Origin: Zobellia roscoffensis
Lineage (GTDB): Bacteria; Bacteroidota; Bacteroidia; Flavobacteriales; Flavobacteriaceae
Assembly (NCBI RefSeq): GCF_015330165.1
Contig: NZ_JADDXT010000002.1
Span: forward strand, 4,254,910-4,318,909
Direction of reading: 5' to 3'
DNA: 64,000 nt
The notes beneath the pieces are model-generated. The model searched no databases. It was not told where the DNA came from and was given only the letters and a program-made list of their open reading frames with translations. The position numbers were made by a program, and so were the translations under genes. Below are positions 53,764 through 63,400 of this stretch, in pieces. Position 1 is the first letter of the stretch, and every line of letters starts with the position of its first letter.

Positions 53764-54534
53764 ATGAAACACCTCCTACTTACTTTTAGTCTTTTAGTTT
53801 TTGCATGTTTATCTATGCAAGCCCAAAGAAAAAGCGACCTTTTAGAAGAAATAGCCCAATTAAAAATGCAGCTAGACTCTGTAAATGATGAGGTTTTTGA
53901 CGCAAGAAAGAATGAAAAGGTAGCCACAGCTAAAGCAGAATCATATGAAGTTCAGGTAACGGAGCTTCAAAATGCTAACAATACCTTAATGAAAAACTTA
54001 AACAGCTTTGCTGAAGTTTCCAACAAAAATTCCAGCATGGTAACTACGGCAATGGCCAATCTTGAGGCGAAAGAAAATCAGATTAAAATAATAAAAAATG
54101 CAATTGCTACAAACGACTCCACCACAATTGTTGTTTTGACAAATGTGAAGCAAACTATGGGAGAGAATGCAAAAATAGGTGTTTCCGAAGGAGCTGTTGT
54201 TGTTTCTTCTGATTTATCTAGCTTATACGGGAGTGATACCGGAACTACGCTCACACCTGCTGCAGAAGCTTGGACAGAGAAAATTGCCAATATCTTAATT
54301 GCGAACCCCAGTACATCTGCAACCATAGAGGGTTTAAGTATGACCGGAGATCTTGAAACGCCAGCAAAACAGGCTATGGCTATAGCAACCCTTCTACAGA
54401 CCAAGTTTACAATAGCTCCCGAAAGAATTAACGCCCTAGGAAGAGACGGAAACTTAAAAGAAGGTATTCAGGTCAATATACATCCCGACTTCAACAAATT
54501 CTACCTCATGACCAGAGAGCAAATGAAGAACTAA
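53764..54534 (+). CDS. Periplasmic coiled-coil protein with OmpA-like C-domain
   Basis: 256 residues. Signal peptide MKHLLLTFSLLVFACLSMQAQ, a coiled coil (about 25-115, LLEEIAQLKMQLDSVNDEV), then a domain resembling OmpA/MotB peptidoglycan-binding: AKIGVSEGAVVVSSDLSSLYG, LTPAAEAWTEKIANIL and PAKQAMAIATLLQTKF. The pattern is diverged and the usual Asp/Arg pair is not obvious, so peptidoglycan binding is uncertain. Confidence 0.72.
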   Translation: MKHLLLTFSLLVFACLSMQAQRKSDLLEEIAQLKMQLDSVNDEVFDARKNEKVATAKAESYEVQVTELQNANNTLMKNLNSFAEVSNKNSSMVTTAMANLEAKENQIKIIKNAIATNDSTTIVVLTNVKQTMGENAKIGVSEGAVVVSSDLSSLYGSDTGTTLTPAAEAWTEKIANILIANPSTSATIEGLSMTGDLETPAKQAMAIATLLQTKFTIAPERINALGRDGNLKEGIQVNIHPDFNKFYLMTREQMKN

Positions 54535-54609
54535 AAGTTATACCAAATTTTGTATACTTTTTGGTAAAATCTCCCGTTCTATTATGCAAATAAACCAAAT
54601 ACCAAAAAA

Positions 54610-55131
54610 ATGTCTGGAGAAGGAATTTTACAAATGTTCGGCTTTTTATTGCCTGCAGTAGTTACAGGGGTTGTTGCCTTTTATTTTTTTAAATTACATA
54701 CTAAAAATGAGGACGGTCGTAGACGTTTTCTGTTGCATAAAGATTCTCAGAAAAACACCATTCCAGTTCGTTTACAAGCATACGAACGTATGGCCCTTTT
54801 TCTTGAACGCATTGCTATACCCAGTTTAGTGGTAAGAGTTGCTCCAAAGTCTACGGACAAAAATGCATACGAAAGTCTTTTAATAAAAAGTGTAGAGAAC
54901 GAGTTTGAACACAATCTTTCTCAACAAATCTATATGACAGATGAATGTTGGAATGTAATTAAGGCTGCTAAAAGTGCTACCGTACAAATGATTCGTAAAG
55001 CGGCTATGAGCGAAACAGATTCTGCAGACAAATTACGCGAAGACATACTTACAGAAACTATGGAGAAACAATCTCCTTCTGCAACTGCATTATCATATAT
55101 CAAAAAAGAAATAGGATATCTCTGGCAATAA
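54610..55131 (+). CDS. Membrane-anchored helical protein of unknown function
   Basis: 173 residues. One transmembrane helix near the N-terminus (about 8-27, MFGFLLPAVVTGVVAFYFF), then a soluble helical domain with PVRLQAYERMALFLERIAIPSLVVRV and NEFEHNLSQQIYMTDECWNVIKAAKSATVQMIRKAA. Conserved-looking in Bacteroidota to my knowledge, without a function. Convergent with patatin. Confidence 0.75.
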   Translation: MSGEGILQMFGFLLPAVVTGVVAFYFFKLHTKNEDGRRRFLLHKDSQKNTIPVRLQAYERMALFLERIAIPSLVVRVAPKSTDKNAYESLLIKSVENEFEHNLSQQIYMTDECWNVIKAAKSATVQMIRKAAMSETDSADKLREDILTETMEKQSPSATALSYIKKEIGYLWQ

Positions 55132-55169
55132 CAGAACTCTCTGGAATATATTAAACCTAACTAGTTTAG

Positions 55170-55206
55170 AAAAAGCCGCTCCAACCTTTGTGTTAGTGCG
55201 GTTTTT
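55170..55206. terminator. Probable bidirectional terminator before patatin
   Basis: AAAAAGCCGC ... GCGGTTTTT, an imperfect stem with A and T runs on the two sides, in the gap between convergent genes ending at 55131 and 55211. Confidence 0.5.
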
Positions 55207-55210
55207 CATA

Positions 55211-56131
55211 TTAAAGCACTTCTCCTTTTTCAGGTTCTATTTGATTGAGCTCTGTATTTTTAAACTTTGCGAAGTTATAGCCACTCTCCCACCAGACCGT
55301 CATTTTCTCTTTGTCAAAAATTAAAGAATTTGTAGTAAGTACAGTTGGTGTGTAATAAAAATTGATAATAGCATCGTTATGTTTTGCTACGTATTTACCT
55401 ATTCGAATATTCTGATGTTCAATGCGATCCAACATATATTCAAACATAGTCGTTAATAGAGAAAAGGCATTACGCGAAGGCAGTCTGTTTAAATGACTTA
55501 CTTCTGTTTGTAAAACAATTACATCAACTTCGGTTGCCCCTCTTTTTATAGCCTCTTCTATAGGCACCATATTCCCTAAGCCACCGTCTGCATATTCACA
55601 TCCGTTTTTACGTACTAAACTCATAAACGGCGTGTAGTTACAGGAAATCCAAATCCACTCACAAAATTCCTCGTATGTACAATCATTAATACTTTTATAC
55701 TCTACTTGATTTAAGGATAGATTGGAAACGGTTGCTATTATTTCTTTGGGTCCGTTTTTTAAATTTTCAAACTCCTCTACGGTTAAGGTGTTTTTAATAA
55801 GCTTAAGAAGGTTTCTACTTTCGCCAAAAGTCTTTCTCCCTTTGTAAAAATTCCTAAGCACGTTCCAATGGGCTATACCTATAGTATGTACGCCATGCTT
55901 TTTTTGTATAGTAAAAGGGCAGTTACTAAATATACTATGCTGATTTACATTCGTGTATACCTCTTTTATCTTTTCTATTTTAGCCAGTGCGAGGTGAGAA
56001 ATAAGTAGACTCCCTGTAGAGGTACCAAGAAAAAAATCGTATTCATGATGAAGTTCTTCCATAAGGTACTGAGCAACACCGCCTGCAAAAGCGCCTTTAC
56101 TCCCTCCACCCGATATAACCAATGCCCTCAT
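55211..56131 (-). CDS. Patatin-like phospholipase
   Basis: 306 residues. Oxyanion loop SGGGSKGAFAGG, nucleophile Ser38 in GTSTG and catalytic Asp in ADGGLGNMVP form the Ser-Asp dyad. No signal peptide and no C-terminal barrel, so it is a cytosolic or peripheral type rather than a surface (PlpD-like) one. Lipid acyl hydrolase; substrate unknown. Three bases after the M1 gene. Confidence 0.93.
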   Translation of the reverse strand: MRALVISGGGSKGAFAGGVAQYLMEELHHEYDFFLGTSTGSLLISHLALAKIEKIKEVYTNVNQHSIFSNCPFTIQKKHGVHTIGIAHWNVLRNFYKGRKTFGESRNLLKLIKNTLTVEEFENLKNGPKEIIATVSNLSLNQVEYKSINDCTYEEFCEWIWISCNYTPFMSLVRKNGCEYADGGLGNMVPIEEAIKRGATEVDVIVLQTEVSHLNRLPSRNAFSLLTTMFEYMLDRIEHQNIRIGKYVAKHNDAIINFYYTPTVLTTNSLIFDKEKMTVWWESGYNFAKFKNTELNQIEPEKGEVL

Positions 56132-56133
56132 TA

Positions 56134-58194
56134 TTACTTAAGTTTTGTATTCATATAACGTGAATCCTCTTTATTTAGTTTCTCGGCCAATTTTTGAATA
56201 CGAGTTTTATAATCTTCATCTTCTAAAAGTTGGTCGGCTAAATTTCTTGAAAATTTCTTAAACTGCCATGAATGATGGTTTGTTCCTCTAATAAGATTAT
56301 TAAGCCCTTCATCTGTAAAACCTATTTCTCGTAAGTATTGAAAAGCAGACATCCGAATTTCCCAACCGTATTCAGGAGAAGTATAGCTGCTCAATTCAGT
56401 AAAGTACTTTGTAGTGTTTTGCCCTTCATAGCCGTTAGTGGCGACAGCAAGTAACAACCATAATAAACGAACATTTTTATTTGGAAGCCCAATAACACCT
56501 TTAGTTGCATCTAAATAAGCTTTCTGACTTTCAGGAAAAGAGGACCAGAGTTTATACAACACCAATTCCTGTGTTATATAGCTTTCGTCATACAACAGTT
56601 TTTCTACTATTTCCTGATCAGTAATGGCTACCTTATTTATAAGTTGAATACCCTTTTGGCGAATTTTTAAATTCGAATCTTTAATCAATAGTGGCGTTAA
56701 ACCTTGCGCTAGTATCTCTTTTTCAAATTCATCTATTAATGCTCCCTTAAACTCTACGGGGTACTTTGCATTCAACCATTTTTTCAAATCTAATTGATCA
56801 TCCTTGATTTCAGAAAACTTGCGTATAGAGGGATTATTAGTTTTTAAAAAGGTTTCAACATCTTCTCTTGGAAACTCCTTTGAATACAACCACTTTGTCC
56901 TAAAAACATCTAATTTCTGACCAGAAGCCGCTTCAATCTCAGTAAAAAAATCATTAATCGTTACGTTTTTATATTGATGCTTGTTCAAATAGGCCGATAC
57001 TCCTTTTTTAAAAGCCCTCTGCCCTACTTCTTCTTTTAACAACACTAAAGCCCAAGCTCCTTTTTCATAAAAAGTAGCACTACTCGCCTTTGGGTCAATC
57101 AAAGCTTGGCCCTGCCCTTCTTGAGATATTTTGTAAAGATCTTTGGCCGTACTGAACAACTTCCAGTAAAAATGGTCCTCTCCAAAAATTTCCTTTTCAG
57201 CTAAATATGCATAATACGTGGCAAAACCTTCATGTAACCAATGATGATTCCCGTCTTTTTCAGTAACCAGATTCCCGAACCATTGGTGTGCCAACTCATG
57301 AGCATTAACGTTCACATAATTCTTATCTACAAAAGCAGTGGAATCAATAACGTACCCATCAGAAAAAATAGTCGCCCCTGTATTCTCCATTCCAGCGTAT
57401 AGAAAATCCCGTACGGGAATCTGCTTGTAATTCTTCCATGGGTACGGAACCCCTATTTCCTCCTCTAAAAAATCAAAAATCTGTTTAGTATATCGGTATG
57501 TTGGTTCTACCCTAGTACTGTCTTGAGCGTAATAATAATTCTCAATAGGAATACCACTAGAGGAAACCAATTCTTGCTTACTATAATTCCCAATGGCAAA
57601 AGCTAGTAAATAGCTGCTCATAGGCTTTTCCATATTAAAAAGCCACACTGGATTATCATCAGATTCTAACGGAATTAAAACCAATTTACCATTGGCCATT
57701 ACATTATATTTTTTACTTGCCTGAACAGCCAAATCAAACACCACTTTTTCGTTCATATCATCAAAGCTTGGCAGCCAATGACTAGTATACTTACCTTGAC
57801 CTTGCGTCCAAACCTGTTCATTCCCATCTATATCATCTTCCCAACCTAAGAAATAAACAGTCTGTTTCGGTTTGGCCAGATATTCAATAACAAGCTTATG
57901 AGATTGGCCTTTTTTAAATTTTTTATGAATTGAAATGGTATGTTCCGTTTGAATAAAATTGGTTTTTTCGCCATCCAACTCCACTTTACTGAACGTCATA
58001 TTCTTGGCATCAAGAAAAACGGAATCTACATTTTGAAGTACATTAAAACGATACACTACACCACCTTTGATCTCCTTTGCCAAAGGAACGGGTGAAACAT
58101 ATATATCACCCTTTATAAAGTCGACTTTATCCTGATGTTGACCAAAACAGAAAAATATCGAACTGAAAAATAAAAGTGCAAAAAGGTTTCTCAT
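56134..58194 (-). CDS. Exported M1-family aminopeptidase
   Basis: 686 residues. Signal peptide MRNLFALLFFSSIFFCFGQ. M1 motifs YAGMENTGATIFSDG (substrate loop) and HELAHQWFGNL...EGFATYYAYL (zinc HExxH and second Glu), Tyr-containing YEKGAWALVLLKEEVG, and a C-terminal helical domain from about 470. Periplasmic removal of N-terminal residues from peptides. Adjacent to and likely cotranscribed with the patatin gene. Confidence 0.93.
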   Translation of the reverse strand: MRNLFALLFFSSIFFCFGQHQDKVDFIKGDIYVSPVPLAKEIKGGVVYRFNVLQNVDSVFLDAKNMTFSKVELDGEKTNFIQTEHTISIHKKFKKGQSHKLVIEYLAKPKQTVYFLGWEDDIDGNEQVWTQGQGKYTSHWLPSFDDMNEKVVFDLAVQASKKYNVMANGKLVLIPLESDDNPVWLFNMEKPMSSYLLAFAIGNYSKQELVSSSGIPIENYYYAQDSTRVEPTYRYTKQIFDFLEEEIGVPYPWKNYKQIPVRDFLYAGMENTGATIFSDGYVIDSTAFVDKNYVNVNAHELAHQWFGNLVTEKDGNHHWLHEGFATYYAYLAEKEIFGEDHFYWKLFSTAKDLYKISQEGQGQALIDPKASSATFYEKGAWALVLLKEEVGQRAFKKGVSAYLNKHQYKNVTINDFFTEIEAASGQKLDVFRTKWLYSKEFPREDVETFLKTNNPSIRKFSEIKDDQLDLKKWLNAKYPVEFKGALIDEFEKEILAQGLTPLLIKDSNLKIRQKGIQLINKVAITDQEIVEKLLYDESYITQELVLYKLWSSFPESQKAYLDATKGVIGLPNKNVRLLWLLLAVATNGYEGQNTTKYFTELSSYTSPEYGWEIRMSAFQYLREIGFTDEGLNNLIRGTNHHSWQFKKFSRNLADQLLEDEDYKTRIQKLAEKLNKEDSRYMNTKLK

Positions 58195-58272
58195 GAAGTT
58201 GTAGAAATAAATAGTAGCTCAAATTTAGCATTTTAGTTTGTTGCAATTGTACCTATCACTTAATTTAGTCCC

Positions 58273-60378
58273 ATGAACGCTAATTCCCTTCAGACTCCCA
58301 TTGTATACTTAAAAGGTGTTGGACCAAACCGTGCCGAAACCCTACAGTTTGAATTGGGCATACATACATTTCAGGACTTACTTAATCTTTTCCCAAATAG
58401 GTATATTGATAAAACCCATTATTATAAAATTGGCCAGCTACAGCGTAGCAATGCGGATGTTCAGGTTATTGGTAAGATTGTACATATAAAAACCGTTGAG
58501 CAGAAAAAAGGCAAACGCCTTGTAGCCAGTTTTGTTGATGATACGGGAGAAATGGAGCTGGTCTGGTTTAGAGGACAAAAATGGATTCGGGAAAACATAA
58601 AGTTGAACACTCCTTATGTGATTTTCGGGAAGTGCAACTGGTTTAATGGTAAATTTTCAATGCCGCATCCGGAAATGGAACTTCAAAAAGACCACGAACA
58701 AGGTCTTAAAATAGCCATGCAACCCGTTTACCCTTCCACGGAAAAATTGAGTAATAGAGGAATTTCCAACCGAGTGATCAGTAAACTTATTCAACAAATA
58801 TTTATTGAATCCAAAGGTCGGTTCACAGAAACACTTTCCGAAAAATTGTTATTTGAACTGAAACTTCTACCGAAAAATGAATCTTTATTTAACATCCATT
58901 TTCCAAAAAATCAAGAGTTATTAGCCAAAGCACAATTCCGACTAAAGTTTGAAGAACTCTTTTATATTCAAATGCAGTTGATTGCCAAAAACATGCTTCA
59001 CAAGCAGAAAATAAAAGGCTTTAATTTTGATCAGGTAGGGACAATTTTTAATGAATTCTACAAAAACCATTTACCTTTTGAACTCACAGGCGCTCAAAAA
59101 AGAGTAATCAAAGAAATTAGAGGGGACTTGGGAAGCAATGCGCAAATGAACCGTTTGCTACAAGGTGATGTGGGTTCAGGAAAGACCATAGTTGCGGTAA
59201 TGACCATGCTCTTGGCCATAGATAACGGTTACCAAGCCTGTTTAATGGCACCCACAGAAATTTTGGCAAATCAACATTATACGGGTATTTCGGAATTACT
59301 GGAAGGTACCGGTATTACATGCGCCCTTTTAACCGGTTCCGTTAAAAAATCGGCTCGTCGCCCTATTCATGAACAATTGGAAAGCGGAGAACTACAGATT
59401 CTTATCGGCACCCATGCTCTCCTTGAGGATAAAGTGAAATTTAAAAATTTAGGTTTGGCCATAGTGGATGAACAACACCGTTTTGGTGTGGCGCAGCGCT
59501 CTAAACTCTGGCATAAAAATGAAATTCCACCTCATATCTTAGTAATGACAGCTACACCTATACCTCGAACATTGGCCATGAGCCTTTATGGAGATTTAGA
59601 CGTTTCGACTATTGATGAGCTTCCGCCTGGTAGAAAACCCATAAAAACGGTACATAGATATGACAGCAACCGATTAAAAGTATTTCAATTTATTCGAGAT
59701 GAAATAAAAAAAGGGCGCCAAGTTTACATCGTATATCCTCTTATTCAAGAATCCGAAGCACTGGATTATAAAGATTTAATGGACGGTTATGAAAGCATTG
59801 CACGTGACTTTCCAATGCCAGATTATCAAATTTCGATTGTCCACGGTAAAATGAAACCAGCGGACAAAGATTATGAAATGGAGCGCTTTGTAAAAGGCGA
59901 AACACAAATTATGGTTGCCACAACGGTTATTGAAGTTGGGGTTAACGTTCCCAATGCTTCAGTAATGATCATCGAGAGTGCCGAGCGATTTGGACTATCA
60001 CAGTTGCACCAGCTTCGCGGTCGTGTAGGTCGCGGTGCCGACCAAAGTTTTTGCATATTAATGACAAGTCACAAATTGTCTACGGAAGCTAAAACTCGCC
60101 TCCAGACCATGGTGCAAACCAACGACGGATTTGAAATAGCAGAAGTAGATTTAAAACTACGTGGACCCGGAGATATTATGGGCACACAACAGAGCGGCGT
60201 ACTCAACCTAAAGATTGCCGATATTGTAAAAGACAACGATATTTTAAAAACGGCCCGTTACCATGCTATCCAACTTTTAAAAGAAGACCCCGCACTCGAA
60301 AAACCAGAAAATCTAGTCATTAGGCATGCTTATTCTCAACTTATGAAATATAAAAATATTTGGAATTATATAAGTTGA
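58273..60378 (+). CDS. recG: RecG: ATP-dependent DNA helicase
   Basis: 701 residues. N-terminal wedge/OB domain (YLKGVGPNRAETLQFELGIHT, FVDDTGEMELVWFRGQ), SF2 motor with LLQGDVGSGKTIVA (Walker A), IVDEQHRFGV (DExH), TATPIPRTLAM, and motifs IV-VI ending in QLHQLRGRVGRG. C-terminal LKLRGPGDIMGTQQSG. Reverses stalled replication forks. Confidence 0.96.
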   Translation: MNANSLQTPIVYLKGVGPNRAETLQFELGIHTFQDLLNLFPNRYIDKTHYYKIGQLQRSNADVQVIGKIVHIKTVEQKKGKRLVASFVDDTGEMELVWFRGQKWIRENIKLNTPYVIFGKCNWFNGKFSMPHPEMELQKDHEQGLKIAMQPVYPSTEKLSNRGISNRVISKLIQQIFIESKGRFTETLSEKLLFELKLLPKNESLFNIHFPKNQELLAKAQFRLKFEELFYIQMQLIAKNMLHKQKIKGFNFDQVGTIFNEFYKNHLPFELTGAQKRVIKEIRGDLGSNAQMNRLLQGDVGSGKTIVAVMTMLLAIDNGYQACLMAPTEILANQHYTGISELLEGTGITCALLTGSVKKSARRPIHEQLESGELQILIGTHALLEDKVKFKNLGLAIVDEQHRFGVAQRSKLWHKNEIPPHILVMTATPIPRTLAMSLYGDLDVSTIDELPPGRKPIKTVHRYDSNRLKVFQFIRDEIKKGRQVYIVYPLIQESEALDYKDLMDGYESIARDFPMPDYQISIVHGKMKPADKDYEMERFVKGETQIMVATTVIEVGVNVPNASVMIIESAERFGLSQLHQLRGRVGRGADQSFCILMTSHKLSTEAKTRLQTMVQTNDGFEIAEVDLKLRGPGDIMGTQQSGVLNLKIADIVKDNDILKTARYHAIQLLKEDPALEKPENLVIRHAYSQLMKYKNIWNYIS

Positions 60379-60469
60379 CTATTTCCTATGGTTTGGCTCA
60401 ATATTTAAGAAAGTGAGTGATGCATAAAACAGTGCAGTTTATAACATATATTAAATAATACAATTATTA

Positions 60470-63400
60470 TTAGTCAGTGACCACGCGTGCCGAAACTACG
60501 CCACTATTCTGTGTTGGGTTATTGACCTCCAAAGAATAGTCATAAACACCAAAGGTATATGAACTCGTGCTACGTATACCCTGAACACCAGATTGACTAC
60601 TTGTTGAATTATATATATCTCCATCTATTACTAGCGTTCCAGATGCATTCGCCCCAATACCGGTTATTAATTCAACTATAAGTGTAAAAACTACAGGAGT
60701 TCCTGTAATTGTAATGGTGCCCATGACTTCACTTCCTCCTGCAGAACCTGGATAACTGACAGAAGAACTAGGGTCTATAATTACGAAATTTCTAGGGTTT
60801 ACAGTAAAAGTAAATGTATCAGATAATTCCCCATCACTAACTGTTAGAGAGGCATTGTAAATTCCCGCACTTGAGTATGTATGATTTGGATTAGCAATAT
60901 TTGAAGTATTTCCATCTCCGAACACCCAAGAATATGTTAATGGATCAGAATTTGAATCTGTAGAATTGCTACCCGTAAATTCTATAATATACCCAAGAAT
61001 ACCTGTTCTTTGACTAAATGTTGCAACTGCTACAGGGGCGTCGTTCGGTGCAGGGTTCACCGTAACGATGATATCGTCCGTATCGCTGAGTGCCGGGGTC
61101 CCATCGTCCGTCACTGTCAGCCTGAACGTATAGCTTCCTTCCGTCAAGCTTGTTACCGAGGTACTTACGCTCCCCGGGGCGGCAATCGTCGCCGTTGTGG
61201 GACCGCTGACCTGTGTCCAAGCGTACGAAGCAATCGTACCGGGGGCGGTATCACTGCTTCCAGATCCGTCCAACGTTACCGAACTCGCGGGAAGGGTAAT
61301 GGCCTGGTCCGGACCGGCATCCGCTACGGGAGCTACGTTGGGCAAGGCGCCCACCGTTATAATAATATCGTCCGTATCGCTGAGTGCCGGGGTTCCATCG
61401 TCCGTCACCGTCAGCCTGAACGTATAGCTTCCTTCCGTCAAGCCTGTTACCGAGGTACTTACGCTCCCCGGGGCGGCAATCGTCGCCGTTGTGGGACCGC
61501 TGACCTGTGTCCAAGCGTACGAGGCAATCGTTCCGGGGGCGGTATCACTGCTTCCTGAACCGTTCAATGTTACCGAACTCGTAGGCAAGGTGATGGACTG
61601 TTCGGGACCGGCATCCGCTACGGGAGCTACGTTGGGCAAGGCGCCCACCATTATAACAATATCGTCCGTATCACTGAGTGCCGGGGTCCCATCGTCCGTC
61701 ACCGTCAGCCTGAACGTATAGTTTCCTTCCCCTAAGCCCGTTACCGAGGTACTTACGCTCCCCGGGGCGGCAATCGTCGCCGTTGTGGGACCGCTGACCT
61801 GTGTCCAAGCGTACGAGGCAATCGTTCCGGGGGCGGTATCACTGCTTCCAGAACCGGCCAACGTTACCGAACTCGCGGGAAGGGTAATGGCCTGGTCCGG
61901 ACCGGCATCCGCTACGGGAGCTACGTTGGGCAAGGCCCCCACCGTTATAACGATATCGTCCGTATCGCTGAGTGCCGGGGTCCCATCGTCGGTCACGGTC
62001 AGCCTGAACGTATAGTTTCCTTCCCCTAAGCCCGTTACCGATGTACTTACGCTCCCCGGGGCGGCAATCGTCGCCGTTGTGGGACCGCTGACCTGTGTCC
62101 AAGCGTACGAAGCAATCGTACCGGGGGCGGTATCACTGCTTCCAGATCCGTCCAACGTTACCGAACTCGCGGGAAGGGTAATGGCCTGGTCCGGACCGGC
62201 ATCCGCTACGGGAGCTACGTTGGGCAAGGCGCCCACCGTTATAATAATATCGTCCGTATCGCTGAGTGCCGGGGTTCCATCGTCCGTCACCGTCAGCCTG
62301 AACGTATAGCTTCCTTCCGTCAAGCCCGTTACCGAGGTACTTACGCTCCCCGGGGCAGCAATCGTCGCCGTTGTGGGACCGCTGACCTGTGTCCAAGCGT
62401 AAGAGGCGATCGTTCCGGGGGCGGTATCACTGCTTCCAGATCCGTCCAACGTTACCGAACTCGCGGGAAGGGTAATGGCCTGGTCCGGACCGGCATCCGC
62501 TACGGGAGCTACGTTGGGCAAGGCGCCCACCGTTATAACAATATCGTCCGTATCACTGAGTGCCGGGGTTCCATCGTCCGTCACCGTCAGCCTGAACGTA
62601 TAGCTTCCTTCCGTCAAGCTTGTTACCGAGGTACTTACGCTCCCCGGGGCAGCAATCGTCGCCGTTGTGGGACCGCTGACCTGTGTCCAAGCGTACGAGG
62701 CGATCGTACCGGGGGCGGTATCACTGCTTCCAGATCCGTCCAACGTTACCGAACTCGCGGGAAGGGTAATGGCCTGGTCCGGACCGGCATCCGCTACGGG
62801 AGCTACGTTGGGCAAGGCGCCCACCGTTATAACAATATCGTCCGTATCACTAAGGGACGGGGTTCCATCGTCCGTCACCGTCAGCCTGAACGTATAGCTT
62901 CCTTCCGTCAAGCCTGTTACCGAGGTACTTACGCTCCCCGGGGCGGCAATCGTCGCCGTTGTTGGACCGCTGACCTGTGTCCAGGCGTACGAGGCGATCG
63001 TTCCGGGGGCGGTATCACTGCTTCCAGATCCGTCCAACGTTACCGAACTCGCGGGAAGGGTAATGGCCTGGTCCGGACCGGCATCCGCTACGGGAGCTAC
63101 GTTCGCTTGTGGGGCTATTGTTACAGTAACCGTTGCAGAATCGTCATTGCCCGGGTTACCGTCGTTAATGGTATAGCCGAACGTGGCATCCCCGGTATAA
63201 TCACCGGAACTGGTAAATACGATTTCCTGACCATCGATTGTAAACGAACCTGCATTTTCAGGTTGTACCCCAAGAACACCGGATATAACCAGGTCGGAAT
63301 TTGGATTATCAACATCTGAATCGTTATCGATGACATTGATGCGTACGGTTTCTCCCAATTCTACTGCGGTTGTATCATCATTGGCGATAGGTGCTTGGTT

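Noticed and set aside
61010..62897. Long open frames on the plus strand opposite the PKD repeats, many ending in the same 76-residue peptide
   Set aside because: They recur every 294 bases and arise from the G+C-rich codons of the repeat on the other strand; no independent start signal, and the real frame is the minus-strand surface protein.
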